A stretch of DNA of 64,000 nucleotides from Alkalihalobacillus sp. LMS6 (GCF_024362765.1 NZ_CP093302.1:616001-680000), one strand, 5' to 3'. Shown: positions 26,187-34,385, counted from the stretch's first letter. Notes: generated from the sequence alone by a model not told the origin. Numbers and translations are program-made.

Positions 26187-26221
26187 TAAGATTAAAAAAA
26201 TATATGTAAGAATTGTGTTTT

Positions 26222-26250
26222 ATATTATTCTTATAATTCCGATCTGTCAA
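26222..26250 (-). promoter_or_regulatory. Near-consensus sigma-A promoter of the sulfate operon
   Basis: On the minus strand TTGACA, a 17-bp spacer and TAATAT are present, giving a start near 26215 and a leader of about 70 nt. So strong a promoter implies repression when sulfur is sufficient. The spacer contains GGAATTAT, reminiscent of AT-rich CymR-type sites. Confidence 0.75.
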
Positions 26251-26387
26251 TAAGTTTTTTCTATAGACATCAAATGGACGTTTCCCAAGTTCTTTGACTG
26301 TATTGGGAAATATCATCATATCGACAATTTTTCCCATTTATGTGGTATGTTTAATAAAACAAGTAAATAACGAGAAGGGGTGATTGA

Positions 26388-27482
26388 ATGCAAGTGAAGA
26401 TACCATCCGAAGCAGTCGGTGCCAAGATTGTTGAGTGGTATAGTTGTCTTGTTTCACGTTCGTATGACCAAGCTATGTTGTTAAGGGATGAAACAAAAAC
26501 AATGATTCGTCAAATGGAGAAGAATGACAAGATCTTGGCATATTTTTCACTCGTTGACTATAGACACAGTATGCTTATGAACAGCTATGATAAAAATACA
26601 CTAGACGAAGAGTTGTTGGGGGAGCATGACGAAATTACGCAAATTGATAATATGCTCAAGTATTTTTATTATTTTATTAGTGGTCAATCTGAGTATGTGC
26701 ATGAACGGTATCGTTCGGCTGTAAAACTTTTTGAAAGAGCAGGTAGATTGCTGGAGCATGTGAATGATGAGGCGGAGGAAGCTGAGTTCTATCAATATAC
26801 GGGATATGTCTATTACCGCTTAAATCAATACTTAATCGCTTCTTCTTATATGGAGAAAGCATCTGTTATTTATCAGCGACTTCAGTATACTGAACCTTAT
26901 CTGAATTGTCAGATCATACTTGCCGCCATATATCAGGAACTACATAATCCAGATAAGGGTGAGGTATTATTAAAAGAGGCTCTAGAAAAGGCGAGAGGGA
27001 AAGGGAAACTTAGTGCTGTCATAATTAGAGTGTTAGGTTTAAATAAATTAAGCGTAAAAGATTATTTATCCGCAGAACTATATTTTAAAGAGGCTTTAAC
27101 TTACGAGGAGCATAAAGATGCTTTAATCGGAGCGAAAACGTCGTATAACTTAAGTAATGCATTATTTAATCAAGGGAAAAAGGATGAGGCACTACGATAT
27201 TTCCAGATAGCAGAAGCGGAAATGACCTACTACCAAAATAAAGAATATCTGGCGCGATGTTTAGCGACAAAAGGCTTGCATATTAAAAATGATTATCAGC
27301 TAGTGGATAAAGCAATTGAACGATTAACAAAACTCGGTTTAGATTTTGAGATTGCAGAAGTAGCAGAAGACGCTTCAGGTTACGCTGAAAAAGAAGGAAA
27401 TGATTCGTTGGCGTTGAAGTATATGAAAGTTGCTCATAGAGCTCGTTTGTACCAAAATGCGATAGGAGAGGATAGTAAATGA
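26388..27482 (+). CDS. Rap-family TPR regulator (aspartate phosphatase or ComA-type antagonist)
   Basis: Rap proteins dephosphorylate Spo0F or bind response regulators and are inhibited by Phr peptides. The N-terminal helical bundle begins with IPSEAVGAKIVEWYS, very like the Bacillus Rap start IPSxxVGxKINEWY, and has the EFxY/LVDYRHSML region. About seven TPR repeats follow, such as AEFYQYTGYVYYRLNQYLIA and AKTSYNLSNALFNQGKKDEA. The length of 364 residues is slightly below the usual 375-380. The ATG follows AAGGGGTG. Its stop overlaps the start of the phr gene (ATGA), the hallmark of a rap-phr cassette. Confidence 0.9.
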   Translation: MQVKIPSEAVGAKIVEWYSCLVSRSYDQAMLLRDETKTMIRQMEKNDKILAYFSLVDYRHSMLMNSYDKNTLDEELLGEHDEITQIDNMLKYFYYFISGQSEYVHERYRSAVKLFERAGRLLEHVNDEAEEAEFYQYTGYVYYRLNQYLIASSYMEKASVIYQRLQYTEPYLNCQIILAAIYQELHNPDKGEVLLKEALEKARGKGKLSAVIIRVLGLNKLSVKDYLSAELYFKEALTYEEHKDALIGAKTSYNLSNALFNQGKKDEALRYFQIAEAEMTYYQNKEYLARCLATKGLHIKNDYQLVDKAIERLTKLGLDFEIAEVAEDASGYAEKEGNDSLALKYMKVAHRARLYQNAIGEDSK

Positions 27483-27601
27483 TTAAAAAATTTGTTCTTA
27501 TAACAATGTTAGCTGTTGCACTAACGGTAGGATCATCTGGAAGTCTCACCGCAGATGATGCAGATCTATTTCAAACGCGTGATAAAGCAGAAATGACGTA
27601 A
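27479..27601 (+). CDS. Phr signalling peptide precursor
   Basis: The 40-residue product begins MIKKFVLITMLAVALTVG, an export signal, and ends TRDKAEMT. Phr peptides are exported, trimmed to the C-terminal five or six residues, re-imported by Opp and bound by the partner Rap. The likely mature forms are KAEMT or DKAEMT, which share the terminal MT with CSF (ERGMT). The start codon overlaps the rap stop by 4 bp. A terminator follows directly. Confidence 0.85.
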   Translation: MIKKFVLITMLAVALTVGSSGSLTADDADLFQTRDKAEMT

Positions 27602-27630
27602 AGAAGATGCTGGCATGCATCTTCTTTTTT
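27602..27630 (+). terminator. Intrinsic terminator of rap-phr
   Basis: AGAAGATGC and GCATCTTCT form a perfect 9-bp stem followed by six T residues, starting one base after the phr stop. Confidence 0.9.
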
Positions 27631-28139
27631 CACCCTCTCGCCATGCTATACACGAGAATCTCTTTTCCCCATGTAAGTATCCGTTTTTCTTGCTCCATTC
27701 CTACACGTTTAGCAACACGAATGGAAGGGTAGTTATGTGGAGCGATTAAGGAAATAACCCGCTTGCAGTCCAATCGAGAAAAAGCGAAATCCCGACAAGC
27801 GGAAGCGGCCTCCGTCGCATAGCCATTTCCCCAAAAATCTCTTACGAACAAATAGCCAATTTCAAGCTCGTCTTTTCCTTCAATAACTTGGGGAACAAGA
27901 CCACATTGTCCAAAAAAAGTACCGGTTCGTTTATCTTCTACAATCCATAAACCCGCCCCTTGAGTGTCATAAAGGTCAAGTTGCCAATTGATCCATTTCA
28001 TCGTTTCTGCTTCATTCTTCGTTTTAGGGTAATGGGCCATTGCTTCGGGGTCGGAAAAAATCTTTAATAAATGCTCTACATCATGATGGGTCATAGCCCG
28101 TAGTGCTAAACGATCTGTTTCCATGATGGTTTCATTCAT
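27630..28139 (-). CDS. RimJ/RimL-type GNAT acetyltransferase
   Basis: METDRLALRAMTHHDVEHLLKIFSDPEAM is the characteristic start of RimJ/RimL-like acetyltransferases (quoted here only as its type; key residues are TDRL and the DxE/A turn). The acetyl-CoA loop lies in VRDFWGNGYATEAASA and motif B in HNYPSIRVAKRVGM. The 169-residue length is normal. These enzymes acetylate protein N-termini, amino acids or antibiotics, and the target is unknown here. An AAGGAGG ribosome site precedes the ATG. Confidence 0.87.
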   Translation of the reverse strand: MNETIMETDRLALRAMTHHDVEHLLKIFSDPEAMAHYPKTKNEAETMKWINWQLDLYDTQGAGLWIVEDKRTGTFFGQCGLVPQVIEGKDELEIGYLFVRDFWGNGYATEAASACRDFAFSRLDCKRVISLIAPHNYPSIRVAKRVGMEQEKRILTWGKEILVYSMARG

Positions 28140-28247
28140 TTTGGTCGCCTCCTTTATTTCTTAACTTGTATAGATGTTGAGACTCTCCAAAGCGTTGGAC
28201 GGCTCCCGTACCAATCAGATGATGCGGAAAAAGATTAAAATAAATTG

Positions 28248-28276
28248 TTGTAAAATTCTAACGTCTATACTATACT
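28248..28276 (+). promoter_or_regulatory. Sigma-A promoter of the CoA-transferase leader
   Basis: TTGTAA (28248-28253), 17 bp and TATACT (28271-28276) give a predicted start near 28283. The first coding gene begins about 195 nt later, so the transcript carries a long structured leader. Confidence 0.6.
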
Positions 28277-28285
28277 AAAACAAAT

Positions 28286-28450
28286 GACCATCGACTGCAA
28301 TGACCTTGCAGCGTTCCTGGTCTCAACTGGAAAACGATAATAACTTGGCGACGTTCACTTTGATCTTCGGTAGCCTGAAGACGAGCCTTGAATAGAGTCA
28401 GTAGAGCAATTCATGTTTGTAGACATGGTTTGTTTTACTGGCTCTTTTTT
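28286..28450 (+). promoter_or_regulatory. Structured 5' leader ending in an intrinsic terminator (candidate attenuator or riboswitch)
   Basis: GACCA (28286-28290) pairs with TGGTC (28318-28322) and encloses the perfect hairpin CTGCAA/TTGCAG (28295-28311). TCTTC/GAAGA form a second hairpin at 28364-28381. A strong terminator follows: AGAGTCAGTA (28394-28403) with TACTGGCTCT (28436-28445) and an inner CATGT/ACATG, then a T run ending at 28450. The ribosome site of the CoA-transferase gene starts 13 nt later. I recognise no known riboswitch class. Confidence 0.6.
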
Positions 28451-28477
28451 GTTGCAACTAAAGAAGGAGGGAGTGTT

Positions 28478-29665
28478 TTGCGCGGCGCTTTAGAAGGGAT
28501 ACGAATTATTGATACGTCAAGGGTATTGGCTGGTCCATTTTGCTCGATGATTCTGGGTGATCTAGGTGCTGAAGTCATTAAAATTGAGCATGTCCGGGAT
28601 GGTGACGAAACAAGAAGTTGGGGACCTCCTTTTGTTGGGAGTGAAAGTGCGTACTATTTAACCGCAAATCGCAATAAGCGTGGGATGACGTTAGATTTAG
28701 GTTCAGAAAAAGGGAAGGAGATCTTCCTAGAACTTGTAGCTGATGCAGATGTGATGATTGAAAATTTTAAAGTAGGCACATTGGCAAAATGGGGGCTAAG
28801 TTATGACGATTTATCCCAGCACAATGAAGGAATCATCGTTGCCTCGATCACTGGATTTGGTCAGACAGGTCCATACCAAGCTTTACCTGGCTACGATTAT
28901 ATCGTGCAGGCGATGAGCGGACTTATGAGCATCACTGGAGAGAAGGAAGGCCCACCGTTAAAAGTAGGTGTGGCTATTTCAGATGTGTTAACCGGGCTCT
29001 ATACATGTATTGGGATTTTGTCGGCTGTCCATCATCGACAGCAAACAGGAGAAGGCCAAGCGATCGATATTTCGTTGTTGGATTGCCAAGTATCCGCTTT
29101 AGTGAACGTTGCGAGTAACTACCTTGCAACGGGTGACATGCCAACTCGGTTAGGGAATCAACATCCGAATATTTCCCCCTATCAAGTGTTTTCGGCGAAA
29201 GATGGAGATATGGTCATCGCGGTAGGGAACGATCGCCAGTTTGAGCAGTTCGCCCATGTGATTGAAAAGCCCGAGTTATTGGATGTACCACTGTTTCAAA
29301 CAAACACGATGCGTGTTGAAAATCGTACACGATTGCTCTCTGTTTGCGGAGAGGCGATGCTAGCGAAAACGAAAAGAGAATGGAAAGCATTGTTTGATCA
29401 AGCAGGAGTACCGAATGGACCGATTCAGACAATCCCTGAAATGTTCGCAGATCCGCACATTCAAGCGCGGGAAATGTGTATGTCTATGGAGCATCCATCG
29501 TTAGGCGCGTTAAAGCTAGTAGGGTCCCCGTTAAAATTAAGCAAAAGTCCCGTGAAAATGATTAAGCCGCCACCGCTATACGGGGAGCATACGGAGCAAG
29601 TCTTACGTGAGTTAGGTTATACAAAAGACGATATTGAAGGATTTAGACAAAACCACATTATTTAG
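28478..29665 (+). CDS. Class III (CaiB/BaiF-type) CoA-transferase
   Basis: Family III enzymes move CoA from a donor acyl-CoA, often succinyl-CoA, to a carboxylic acid through an aspartyl-CoA intermediate. IDTSRVLAGPFCSMILGDLG near the start is the family signature. The catalytic Asp is residue 169 in VGVAISDVLTG, the same number as in formyl-CoA transferase. The start is TTG at 28478 behind AAGGAGGG; the frame is open from 28388 but that part lies in the leader terminator. It is first gene of the acyl-CoA cluster and 11 bp from an acyl-CoA dehydrogenase. The pair resembles glutarate- or pimelate-activating modules (inference). Confidence 0.9.
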   Translation: MRGALEGIRIIDTSRVLAGPFCSMILGDLGAEVIKIEHVRDGDETRSWGPPFVGSESAYYLTANRNKRGMTLDLGSEKGKEIFLELVADADVMIENFKVGTLAKWGLSYDDLSQHNEGIIVASITGFGQTGPYQALPGYDYIVQAMSGLMSITGEKEGPPLKVGVAISDVLTGLYTCIGILSAVHHRQQTGEGQAIDISLLDCQVSALVNVASNYLATGDMPTRLGNQHPNISPYQVFSAKDGDMVIAVGNDRQFEQFAHVIEKPELLDVPLFQTNTMRVENRTRLLSVCGEAMLAKTKREWKALFDQAGVPNGPIQTIPEMFADPHIQAREMCMSMEHPSLGALKLVGSPLKLSKSPVKMIKPPPLYGEHTEQVLRELGYTKDDIEGFRQNHII

Positions 29666-29676
29666 GAGGCGTTTAT

Positions 29677-30888
29677 ATGATGAATTTTGAACTGACTGAA
29701 GAGCAAGTAAGTGTGCAAAAAATGGTCCGTAAATTTGTTGATAAAGAAATTATTCCTTACATTCAAGAGTGGGACCGAAACGGTGAATTTCAACCTCATA
29801 TTTTAAAAAAGCTGTCGGAATTGCAGTTAATGGGCGTATGTATTCCAGAGCAGTACGGCGGGGCGGGTATGGATTATAATACGCTAGCAATTGTGTGTCA
29901 GGAGCTAGAGCGTGGGGACACGGCTTATCGGACCGCAGTATCTGTTCATACAGGTTTAAACAGCATGACCGTGTTGCAGTGGGGAACAGAAGAACAGAAG
30001 CAAAAGTATTTAATGCCTCAAGCAGAAGGGACGAAAATTGGTGCTTTTGGTTTAACAGAGCCTGATGCTGGATCGGATGTTGCAGCGATGAAGTCAACCG
30101 CAGTGCGGGACGGAGACTCCTATATTTTAAACGGATCCAAAACATGGATTTCTCTTTGTGATGTAGCCGATCATTTTCTTGTGTTTGCAAAAACAGATCA
30201 TGATCAAGCACACAAAGGAATCAGCGCGTTCATTGTCGAAAGAAGTTACGAGGGTGTAGAAACAAAGGCGATCAAAGGAAAATTGGGGATTCGAGCTGGG
30301 AATACAGGTGAAGTTTTTTTAACGGACGTTCGCGTACCAGCGGAAAATATGCTTGGCGAAGAAGGAGAAGGGTTTAAAATTGCCATGTCGGCACTGGATA
30401 ACGGTCGTTTCACGGTTGCGGCTGGAGCAGTAGGGTTAATTGAAGCGTCTCTCGAAGCGAGCTTAAAGTATTGCCATGAACGGAAAACGTTTGGAAAAGA
30501 AATTGGGAAGCATCAGCTTGTTCAGCAAATGATTGCGAATATGAGTGCGAATTTAGAAATCTCGCAAACCCTTGTTTTTAAGGCAGGATGGTTAAAAAAT
30601 AACGGCGAGCGAAATACGAGAGAAACGTCATTAGCAAAATGGATTGCGTGTAATGCCGGCTTTGACGCAGCCAATGATGCGGTTCAAATTCACGGTGCGT
30701 ATGGCTATTCAGATGAATACCCAGTTGAACGTTTTCTAAGAAATTCAAAAGCGCCAGTTATTTACGAAGGAACAAAAGAAATTCATACGGTCATGCAAGC
30801 GGAATATGCGCTTGGTTACAAAGAAGATCGTCCGTTGCGAAAACAGCTACCAGCTTGGCCATTCGAAGAAGTAACCGTTACAAACTAA
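29677..30888 (+). CDS. Acyl-CoA dehydrogenase, glutaryl-CoA-dehydrogenase-like candidate
   Basis: This FAD enzyme introduces an alpha-beta double bond into an acyl-CoA. Signature 1 GAFGLTEPDAGSD and the C-terminal IHGAYGYSDEYPVERFLRN with the catalytic-base motif IYEGTKEIH are intact. An extra C-terminal tail of about 25 residues (LGYKEDRPLRKQLPAWPF) follows. Placement after a class III CoA-transferase suggests a dicarboxylyl-CoA substrate such as glutaryl- or pimeloyl-CoA. That is inference from context. TAGGAGG precedes the ATG. Confidence 0.85.
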   Translation: MMNFELTEEQVSVQKMVRKFVDKEIIPYIQEWDRNGEFQPHILKKLSELQLMGVCIPEQYGGAGMDYNTLAIVCQELERGDTAYRTAVSVHTGLNSMTVLQWGTEEQKQKYLMPQAEGTKIGAFGLTEPDAGSDVAAMKSTAVRDGDSYILNGSKTWISLCDVADHFLVFAKTDHDQAHKGISAFIVERSYEGVETKAIKGKLGIRAGNTGEVFLTDVRVPAENMLGEEGEGFKIAMSALDNGRFTVAAGAVGLIEASLEASLKYCHERKTFGKEIGKHQLVQQMIANMSANLEISQTLVFKAGWLKNNGERNTRETSLAKWIACNAGFDAANDAVQIHGAYGYSDEYPVERFLRNSKAPVIYEGTKEIHTVMQAEYALGYKEDRPLRKQLPAWPFEEVTVTN

Positions 30889-30935
30889 GGCGAAGCGGAT
30901 AAACGGTTGTTGCTCGGACGTAAGGGAGATGTGTG

Positions 30936-31259
30936 ATGAACACTTATTTTATTGCTGGCCATGCAAAACTTCCTCAAGGAATGGCAGCACGCAATGTTTA
31001 CGATTCGCTCACGATTACGCTAGAGCTAGACTTTACGTACGGAGTTGTCGTGGATTGTTCTTGTACGCTAGCAACTGAGCACGGGCGCAACTTTATCCGC
31101 CAACTGTTGCGTGGGTATTGTTTACAACATGGGGTAGATGAGTTAATTCAAACGGTCCAACACCATTACCGTGGGAAAGCAGGGCATGCGATTCAAGCTG
31201 CTTTAAAAGATGTCTACGCCCAGTATGAAACATCAGGCGCAAGTTTTAAAGAAGTGTGA
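30936..31259 (+). CDS. DUF3870 family protein
   Basis: The 107-residue protein matches DUF3870 as I recall it: a starting strand YFIAGHAKLPQG, a central VVDCSCTLATEHGRNFIRQLL and a C-terminal HYRGKAGHAIQAALKDVYAQY. Members commonly sit next to sigma-54 activators and CoA-metabolising enzymes in Firmicutes, as here. The function is unknown; the size and fold suggest ligand binding or enzyme accessory work. AAGGGAG lies upstream of the ATG at 30936. Confidence 0.75.
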   Translation: MNTYFIAGHAKLPQGMAARNVYDSLTITLELDFTYGVVVDCSCTLATEHGRNFIRQLLRGYCLQHGVDELIQTVQHHYRGKAGHAIQAALKDVYAQYETSGASFKEV

Positions 31260-31274
31260 AAGGAAGGTGGTTAG

Positions 31275-31694
31275 GTGATGACGAGTCTAGTAGCTGATTT
31301 ATTCATTGGGCAGATTGCGCGATTACAGCGTACGTTTTCGGATGAAGATGTAAGGGTTTGCAAAGAGCTGACCAATGATTATAGTCCTGTGTACAACTCC
31401 GATCAAGATGTGTGGAAAACGTATTATAATCAACCGATTGTGCCGGGATTATTGGCGGAAGGTCTAATCACCCAAGTCGTAAGCGAAAAACTACCTGGTA
31501 AAGCGTGTGTTTTGTTGCAGAAAGAGCTTGTGTTTTATCGACCTGTGCATGTAGGTGATGTGATTACCGCTGAGCTCGAAATTATTGATATCCATGAAGA
31601 GCGCAGTTGGATTACGCAAAAAGTGATTTGTTCCAACGATCAAGGCAATGAAGTGATTAAAGGTCAAATTGTCATTCTTGTTCTAGGTGATTGA
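31275..31694 (+). CDS. MaoC/hot-dog hydratase-like protein with altered catalytic motif
   Basis: The product has the hot-dog hydratase layout: an N-terminal [20 protein letters not shown], the [12 protein letters not shown] helix and [21 protein letters not shown]. In (R)-specific enoyl-CoA hydratases the active pair is Asp and His in DxNPxH. Here the segment is [10 protein letters not shown], so Asp is kept and His is Tyr. It may be an altered hydratase, a thioesterase-like protein or a structural partner. It overlaps the start of the regulator gene. GTG at 31275 or ATG at 31278 are possible starts. Confidence 0.75.
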   Translation: MMTSLVADLFIGQIARLQRTFSDEDVRVCKELTNDYSPVYNSDQDVWKTYYNQPIVPGLLAEGLITQVVSEKLPGKACVLLQKELVFYRPVHVGDVITAELEIIDIHEERSWITQKVICSNDQGNEVIKGQIVILVLGD

Positions 31695-33003
31695 TGTGAA
31701 AAACATGCTTACTACGACAGAGCGCAAGGTTGATTGGGGTTACATTGAGACGAATGAACATAGTCAAATTGTTTTTCTTAGTGATGAGTTGTGCGCAACT
31801 TTTCAGATCGTAAAAGATGAATGGCTTGGGGTGCCGGCGAGGGAGCTCATTCGTGATCCGAGCAGCCGAAAGCCTAAACATGTCTTCTTTGGTCGTATAA
31901 CTGGCTACGCATGCCTCATTCGAGTCGTTCATCTTGACCAGCATAGGCAGTATCATGTGCTTATCCGTCAAGACGAGGTCACGCAAGTTGAATTGATGCC
32001 ATTTATGAATGCGATTGAGAGCACATCGAAAAAGAAAAACCAGTCAAGACAAAGCAAATATAGTTTTTCAGAAGTGCTTGGTGAGAGCGAATCCATGGAG
32101 CAGGTGAAGGAATTAGCTGCGCGAATTGCGACGAGCCAATCGACCGTATTGCTTACTGGTGAAAGTGGAACAGGGAAAGAACTGTTTGCGCAAGCCATAC
32201 ACGGGTTAAGCACACGCAAACATGATCCATTCGTCGCAGTCAATTGTGCAGCCATTCCTGCTGATTTGTTTGAGTCAGAAGTGTTTGGCTATGAAGGTGG
32301 TGCGTTTAGCGGAGCGAAAAGGGAAGGGAAGCCGGGAAAAGTCGAGTTAGCGCAGCACGGGACCTTGTTTTTGGACGAAATTTCAGAGCTTCCTTATGCA
32401 GCACAAGGAAAACTGCTGCGGGTTTTGCAAGAGCGAGAGATTGAACGGCTTGGGGGTACGAGTAGTAAGAATGTAGATATTCGAATTATAGCGGCGACGA
32501 ACCGTGATTTGAGTATGCTCGTCCACGAAGGTAAGTTCCGCCAAGATTTGTTTTATCGGCTATACGTATTTGATTTGAAAATTCCTGCGCTACGTCAGCG
32601 GAAAGAAGACATCTTGCTTTTGGCGGAGTCGTTTGTCGCTATATTTAACGACCGATTAGGCTTGCAGGTTGAATCAATTGATATGGAGATGCAGCAATGG
32701 ATGCTCCATTATGAGTGGCCAGGAAATGTGCGAGAGTTAAAAGCGTATATTGAACGGGCGATGAATTTAACAAATGGGCATGTACTAAAGCGACCTGTTG
32801 AGCCGATGCTTTCACAACCAGTAGAGGTAGGCACGGATCGACCACTTTATTCATTAGAAGATGAAGTGAGACGCGCTGAGGAGAACGCAATCCGTAAAGC
32901 TTTGAAACAAGCTGAAGGGGATCGGACAACGGCCGCACGTCTATTAGGGATTCACCTCGCAAGCTTATATCGAAAACTGTCAAAATATCAAATAAAAGAT
33001 TAA
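31687..33003 (+). CDS. Sigma-54-dependent transcriptional activator (PAS/AAA+/Fis)
   Basis: An N-terminal sensor-like domain (residues 1-110) is followed by an AAA+ domain. Walker A is GESGTGKE, the sigma-54 contact loop reads GAFSGA instead of GAFTGA, Walker B is TLFLDEIS, and the sensor region AATNRDL precedes the second-region Arg. The C-terminal Fis-type helix-turn-helix is [20 protein letters not shown]. Start is GTG at 31687, overlapping the upstream stop. It lies just before a sigma-54 promoter with an inverted-repeat array, which it probably binds. The ligand is presumably an acyl-CoA or alicyclic acid (inference). Confidence 0.92.
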   Translation: MIDVKNMLTTTERKVDWGYIETNEHSQIVFLSDELCATFQIVKDEWLGVPARELIRDPSSRKPKHVFFGRITGYACLIRVVHLDQHRQYHVLIRQDEVTQVELMPFMNAIESTSKKKNQSRQSKYSFSEVLGESESMEQVKELAARIATSQSTVLLTGESGTGKELFAQAIHGLSTRKHDPFVAVNCAAIPADLFESEVFGYEGGAFSGAKREGKPGKVELAQHGTLFLDEISELPYAAQGKLLRVLQEREIERLGGTSSKNVDIRIIAATNRDLSMLVHEGKFRQDLFYRLYVFDLKIPALRQRKEDILLLAESFVAIFNDRLGLQVESIDMEMQQWMLHYEWPGNVRELKAYIERAMNLTNGHVLKRPVEPMLSQPVEVGTDRPLYSLEDEVRRAEENAIRKALKQAEGDRTTAARLLGIHLASLYRKLSKYQIKD

Positions 33004-33036
33004 CGTGTACAACCAACTCGGCTTGTGCACGTTTTT
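33003..33036 (+). terminator. Intrinsic terminator after the regulator gene
   Basis: ACGTGTAC (33003-33010) pairs with GTGCACGT (33025-33032) with one wobble pair and is followed by a T run. It isolates the first half of the cluster from the sigma-54-driven second half. Confidence 0.8.
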
Positions 33037-33052
33037 ACATAACTTCGCTTTT

Positions 33053-33098
33053 TCGCAATTTTGTTTCGCATAATTGCGAATAGATGCAGAGGTGCGAA
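33053..33098. promoter_or_regulatory. Predicted enhancer (UAS): TTCGCA/TGCGAA array
   Basis: Four copies of the half-site are present: TTCGCA at 33053 and 33065, TGCGAA at 33075 and 33093. The middle two form the palindrome TTCGCATAATTGCGAA (33065-33080). The array lies about 45-90 bp upstream of the sigma-54 promoter, the usual place for activator binding. The adjacent regulator gene is the obvious partner. Confidence 0.65.
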
Positions 33099-33139
33099 AG
33101 GGAGACGCTGAACGAGTAAGGTCTGTATAGACGTTTTCG

Positions 33140-33156
33140 TTGGCATAACTTTTGCA
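33140..33156 (+). promoter_or_regulatory. Sigma-54 (-24/-12) promoter
   Basis: TTGGCATAACTTTTGCA has the invariant GG and GC elements separated by exactly 10 bases and matches TTGGCAC-N5-TTGCA at most positions. It lies 27 bp before the ATG of the AliB-like gene and would drive the nine-gene operon to 41198. Confidence 0.85.
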
Positions 33157-33182
33157 AGAAGAGAGAGAAGGAGATGATAGAG

Positions 33183-34334
33183 ATGGACTTTTCATTCAAT
33201 GAAGAACAGCAGTATTTCGCTAAAATGTTGCGAGAGTTTGCGAAAGAAGAGCTGCTGCCAAACTATACACGATGGGACCGAGAAGGCGTTACGCCAAAAC
33301 ATTTATGGGAAAAGTTAGGTGAGCTAGGAGTCAATGGGCTACGAATACCTGAAGAGTATGGAGGCAGCGGTGCAGATTGCGTCACAACGGGGATTGCAGC
33401 CGAAGAGATTGGAAAAGGCGATTTTAATCTAACCTATGCTGTAATGCTTAATGCACTAATTGGCGAAATTATTGCGACACATGCTAGTGACACGATAAAA
33501 AAAGAATGGCTCCCGAAAATCGCTTTAGGTGAGAGTATTGTCGGTATTGCAATTACAGAACCGTCTGCTGGCACCGATGCTGGCGGTATTAAAACGACGG
33601 CTGTTTATAAAGATGGCGCATACGTGTTAAACGGCGAAAAATCTGGTATTAGTGTCGCCACTTCAGGTGATGCATTTATCATTTTTGCGAAAACGAACCC
33701 TGAGCTCGGGAATCGCGGCATATCGGCTTTTATCGTCCCAGCTGATTTAAAAGGGTTAGAAACAAAAGGGTATGAGGATTTAGGCAATATTCCAGTCAGT
33801 CGAGGTTCTCTTTACTTACATGATGTTGTCGTACCAGAAGAATATTTAATTGGGCTAGAGGGGAAGGGATTTGCGCAAGTCATGAACGGCTTTGATTTAA
33901 GTCGATTATTAATCGGGCTGCAATGTGTTGGAGCGGCGATGCAAAGTCTTGAGGAGACCATTGAACATGTGAAGATGAGACACTCGTTCGGAAAACCGCT
34001 TGCCACGTATCAAGGTGTTTCATTTCCAATTGTTACCCACTATACCCAGCTCGATATGGTGAGGTGGCAAGCGTATCGAGGACTGTGGTTGCGCGATCAA
34101 GGATTAAAGCATTCAAAAGAATCGGCCGCAGTGAAATGGCTTGGACCGAAATATAGTCAAGAAGCGATTCATGAATGTCTGCTCTTAAATGGACATTATG
34201 CCTATACAAAAGAAATGCCGTTAGAACAGCGCCTGCGAGATGTCATTGGACTGGAGATCGGCGACGGGACCGCACAGGCGAACCAAATGGTCATTGCCAA
34301 AGACATTATTGGTAAAGAGTATCGATCGTATTAA
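33183..34334 (+). CDS. Acyl-CoA dehydrogenase, AliB-like (cyclohexanecarboxyl-CoA dehydrogenase candidate)
   Basis: AliB oxidises cyclohexanecarboxyl-CoA to cyclohex-1-ene-1-carboxyl-CoA. The enzyme has the acyl-CoA dehydrogenase frame: ITEPSAGTDAGG (flavin signature), GMRHSFGKP-like MRHSFGKPLATYQG and the C-terminal domain. At the catalytic-base site the usual IYEGT reads IGDGT, so Glu is replaced by Asp. Its place directly before a BadI-like gene and an AliA-like ligase suggests the AliB role. AAGGAG selects the ATG at 33183 over the ATG at 33174. It is first gene behind the sigma-54 promoter. Confidence 0.78.
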   Translation: MDFSFNEEQQYFAKMLREFAKEELLPNYTRWDREGVTPKHLWEKLGELGVNGLRIPEEYGGSGADCVTTGIAAEEIGKGDFNLTYAVMLNALIGEIIATHASDTIKKEWLPKIALGESIVGIAITEPSAGTDAGGIKTTAVYKDGAYVLNGEKSGISVATSGDAFIIFAKTNPELGNRGISAFIVPADLKGLETKGYEDLGNIPVSRGSLYLHDVVVPEEYLIGLEGKGFAQVMNGFDLSRLLIGLQCVGAAMQSLEETIEHVKMRHSFGKPLATYQGVSFPIVTHYTQLDMVRWQAYRGLWLRDQGLKHSKESAAVKWLGPKYSQEAIHECLLLNGHYAYTKEMPLEQRLRDVIGLEIGDGTAQANQMVIAKDIIGKEYRSY

Positions 34335-34385
34335 ATCGAGTAGCGTGAAAGTCGTTTTTTAAACAATTATAGGTGGTGACGTGAG

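Noticed and set aside
28438-28457. Possible sigma-54 promoter (TGGCTC...TTGCA) before the CoA-transferase gene
   Set aside because: GG and GC are 12 bases apart instead of 10, and the region is better explained as terminator stem plus T run.
28388-28477. Extended start of the CoA-transferase gene at 28388
   Set aside because: The extra 30 codons are the leader terminator and have no homology; TTG at 28478 has an ideal ribosome site.
29750-30211. Minus-strand 153-codon frame opposite the acyl-CoA dehydrogenase
   Set aside because: Shadow of a well conserved gene; no ribosome site and no family features.
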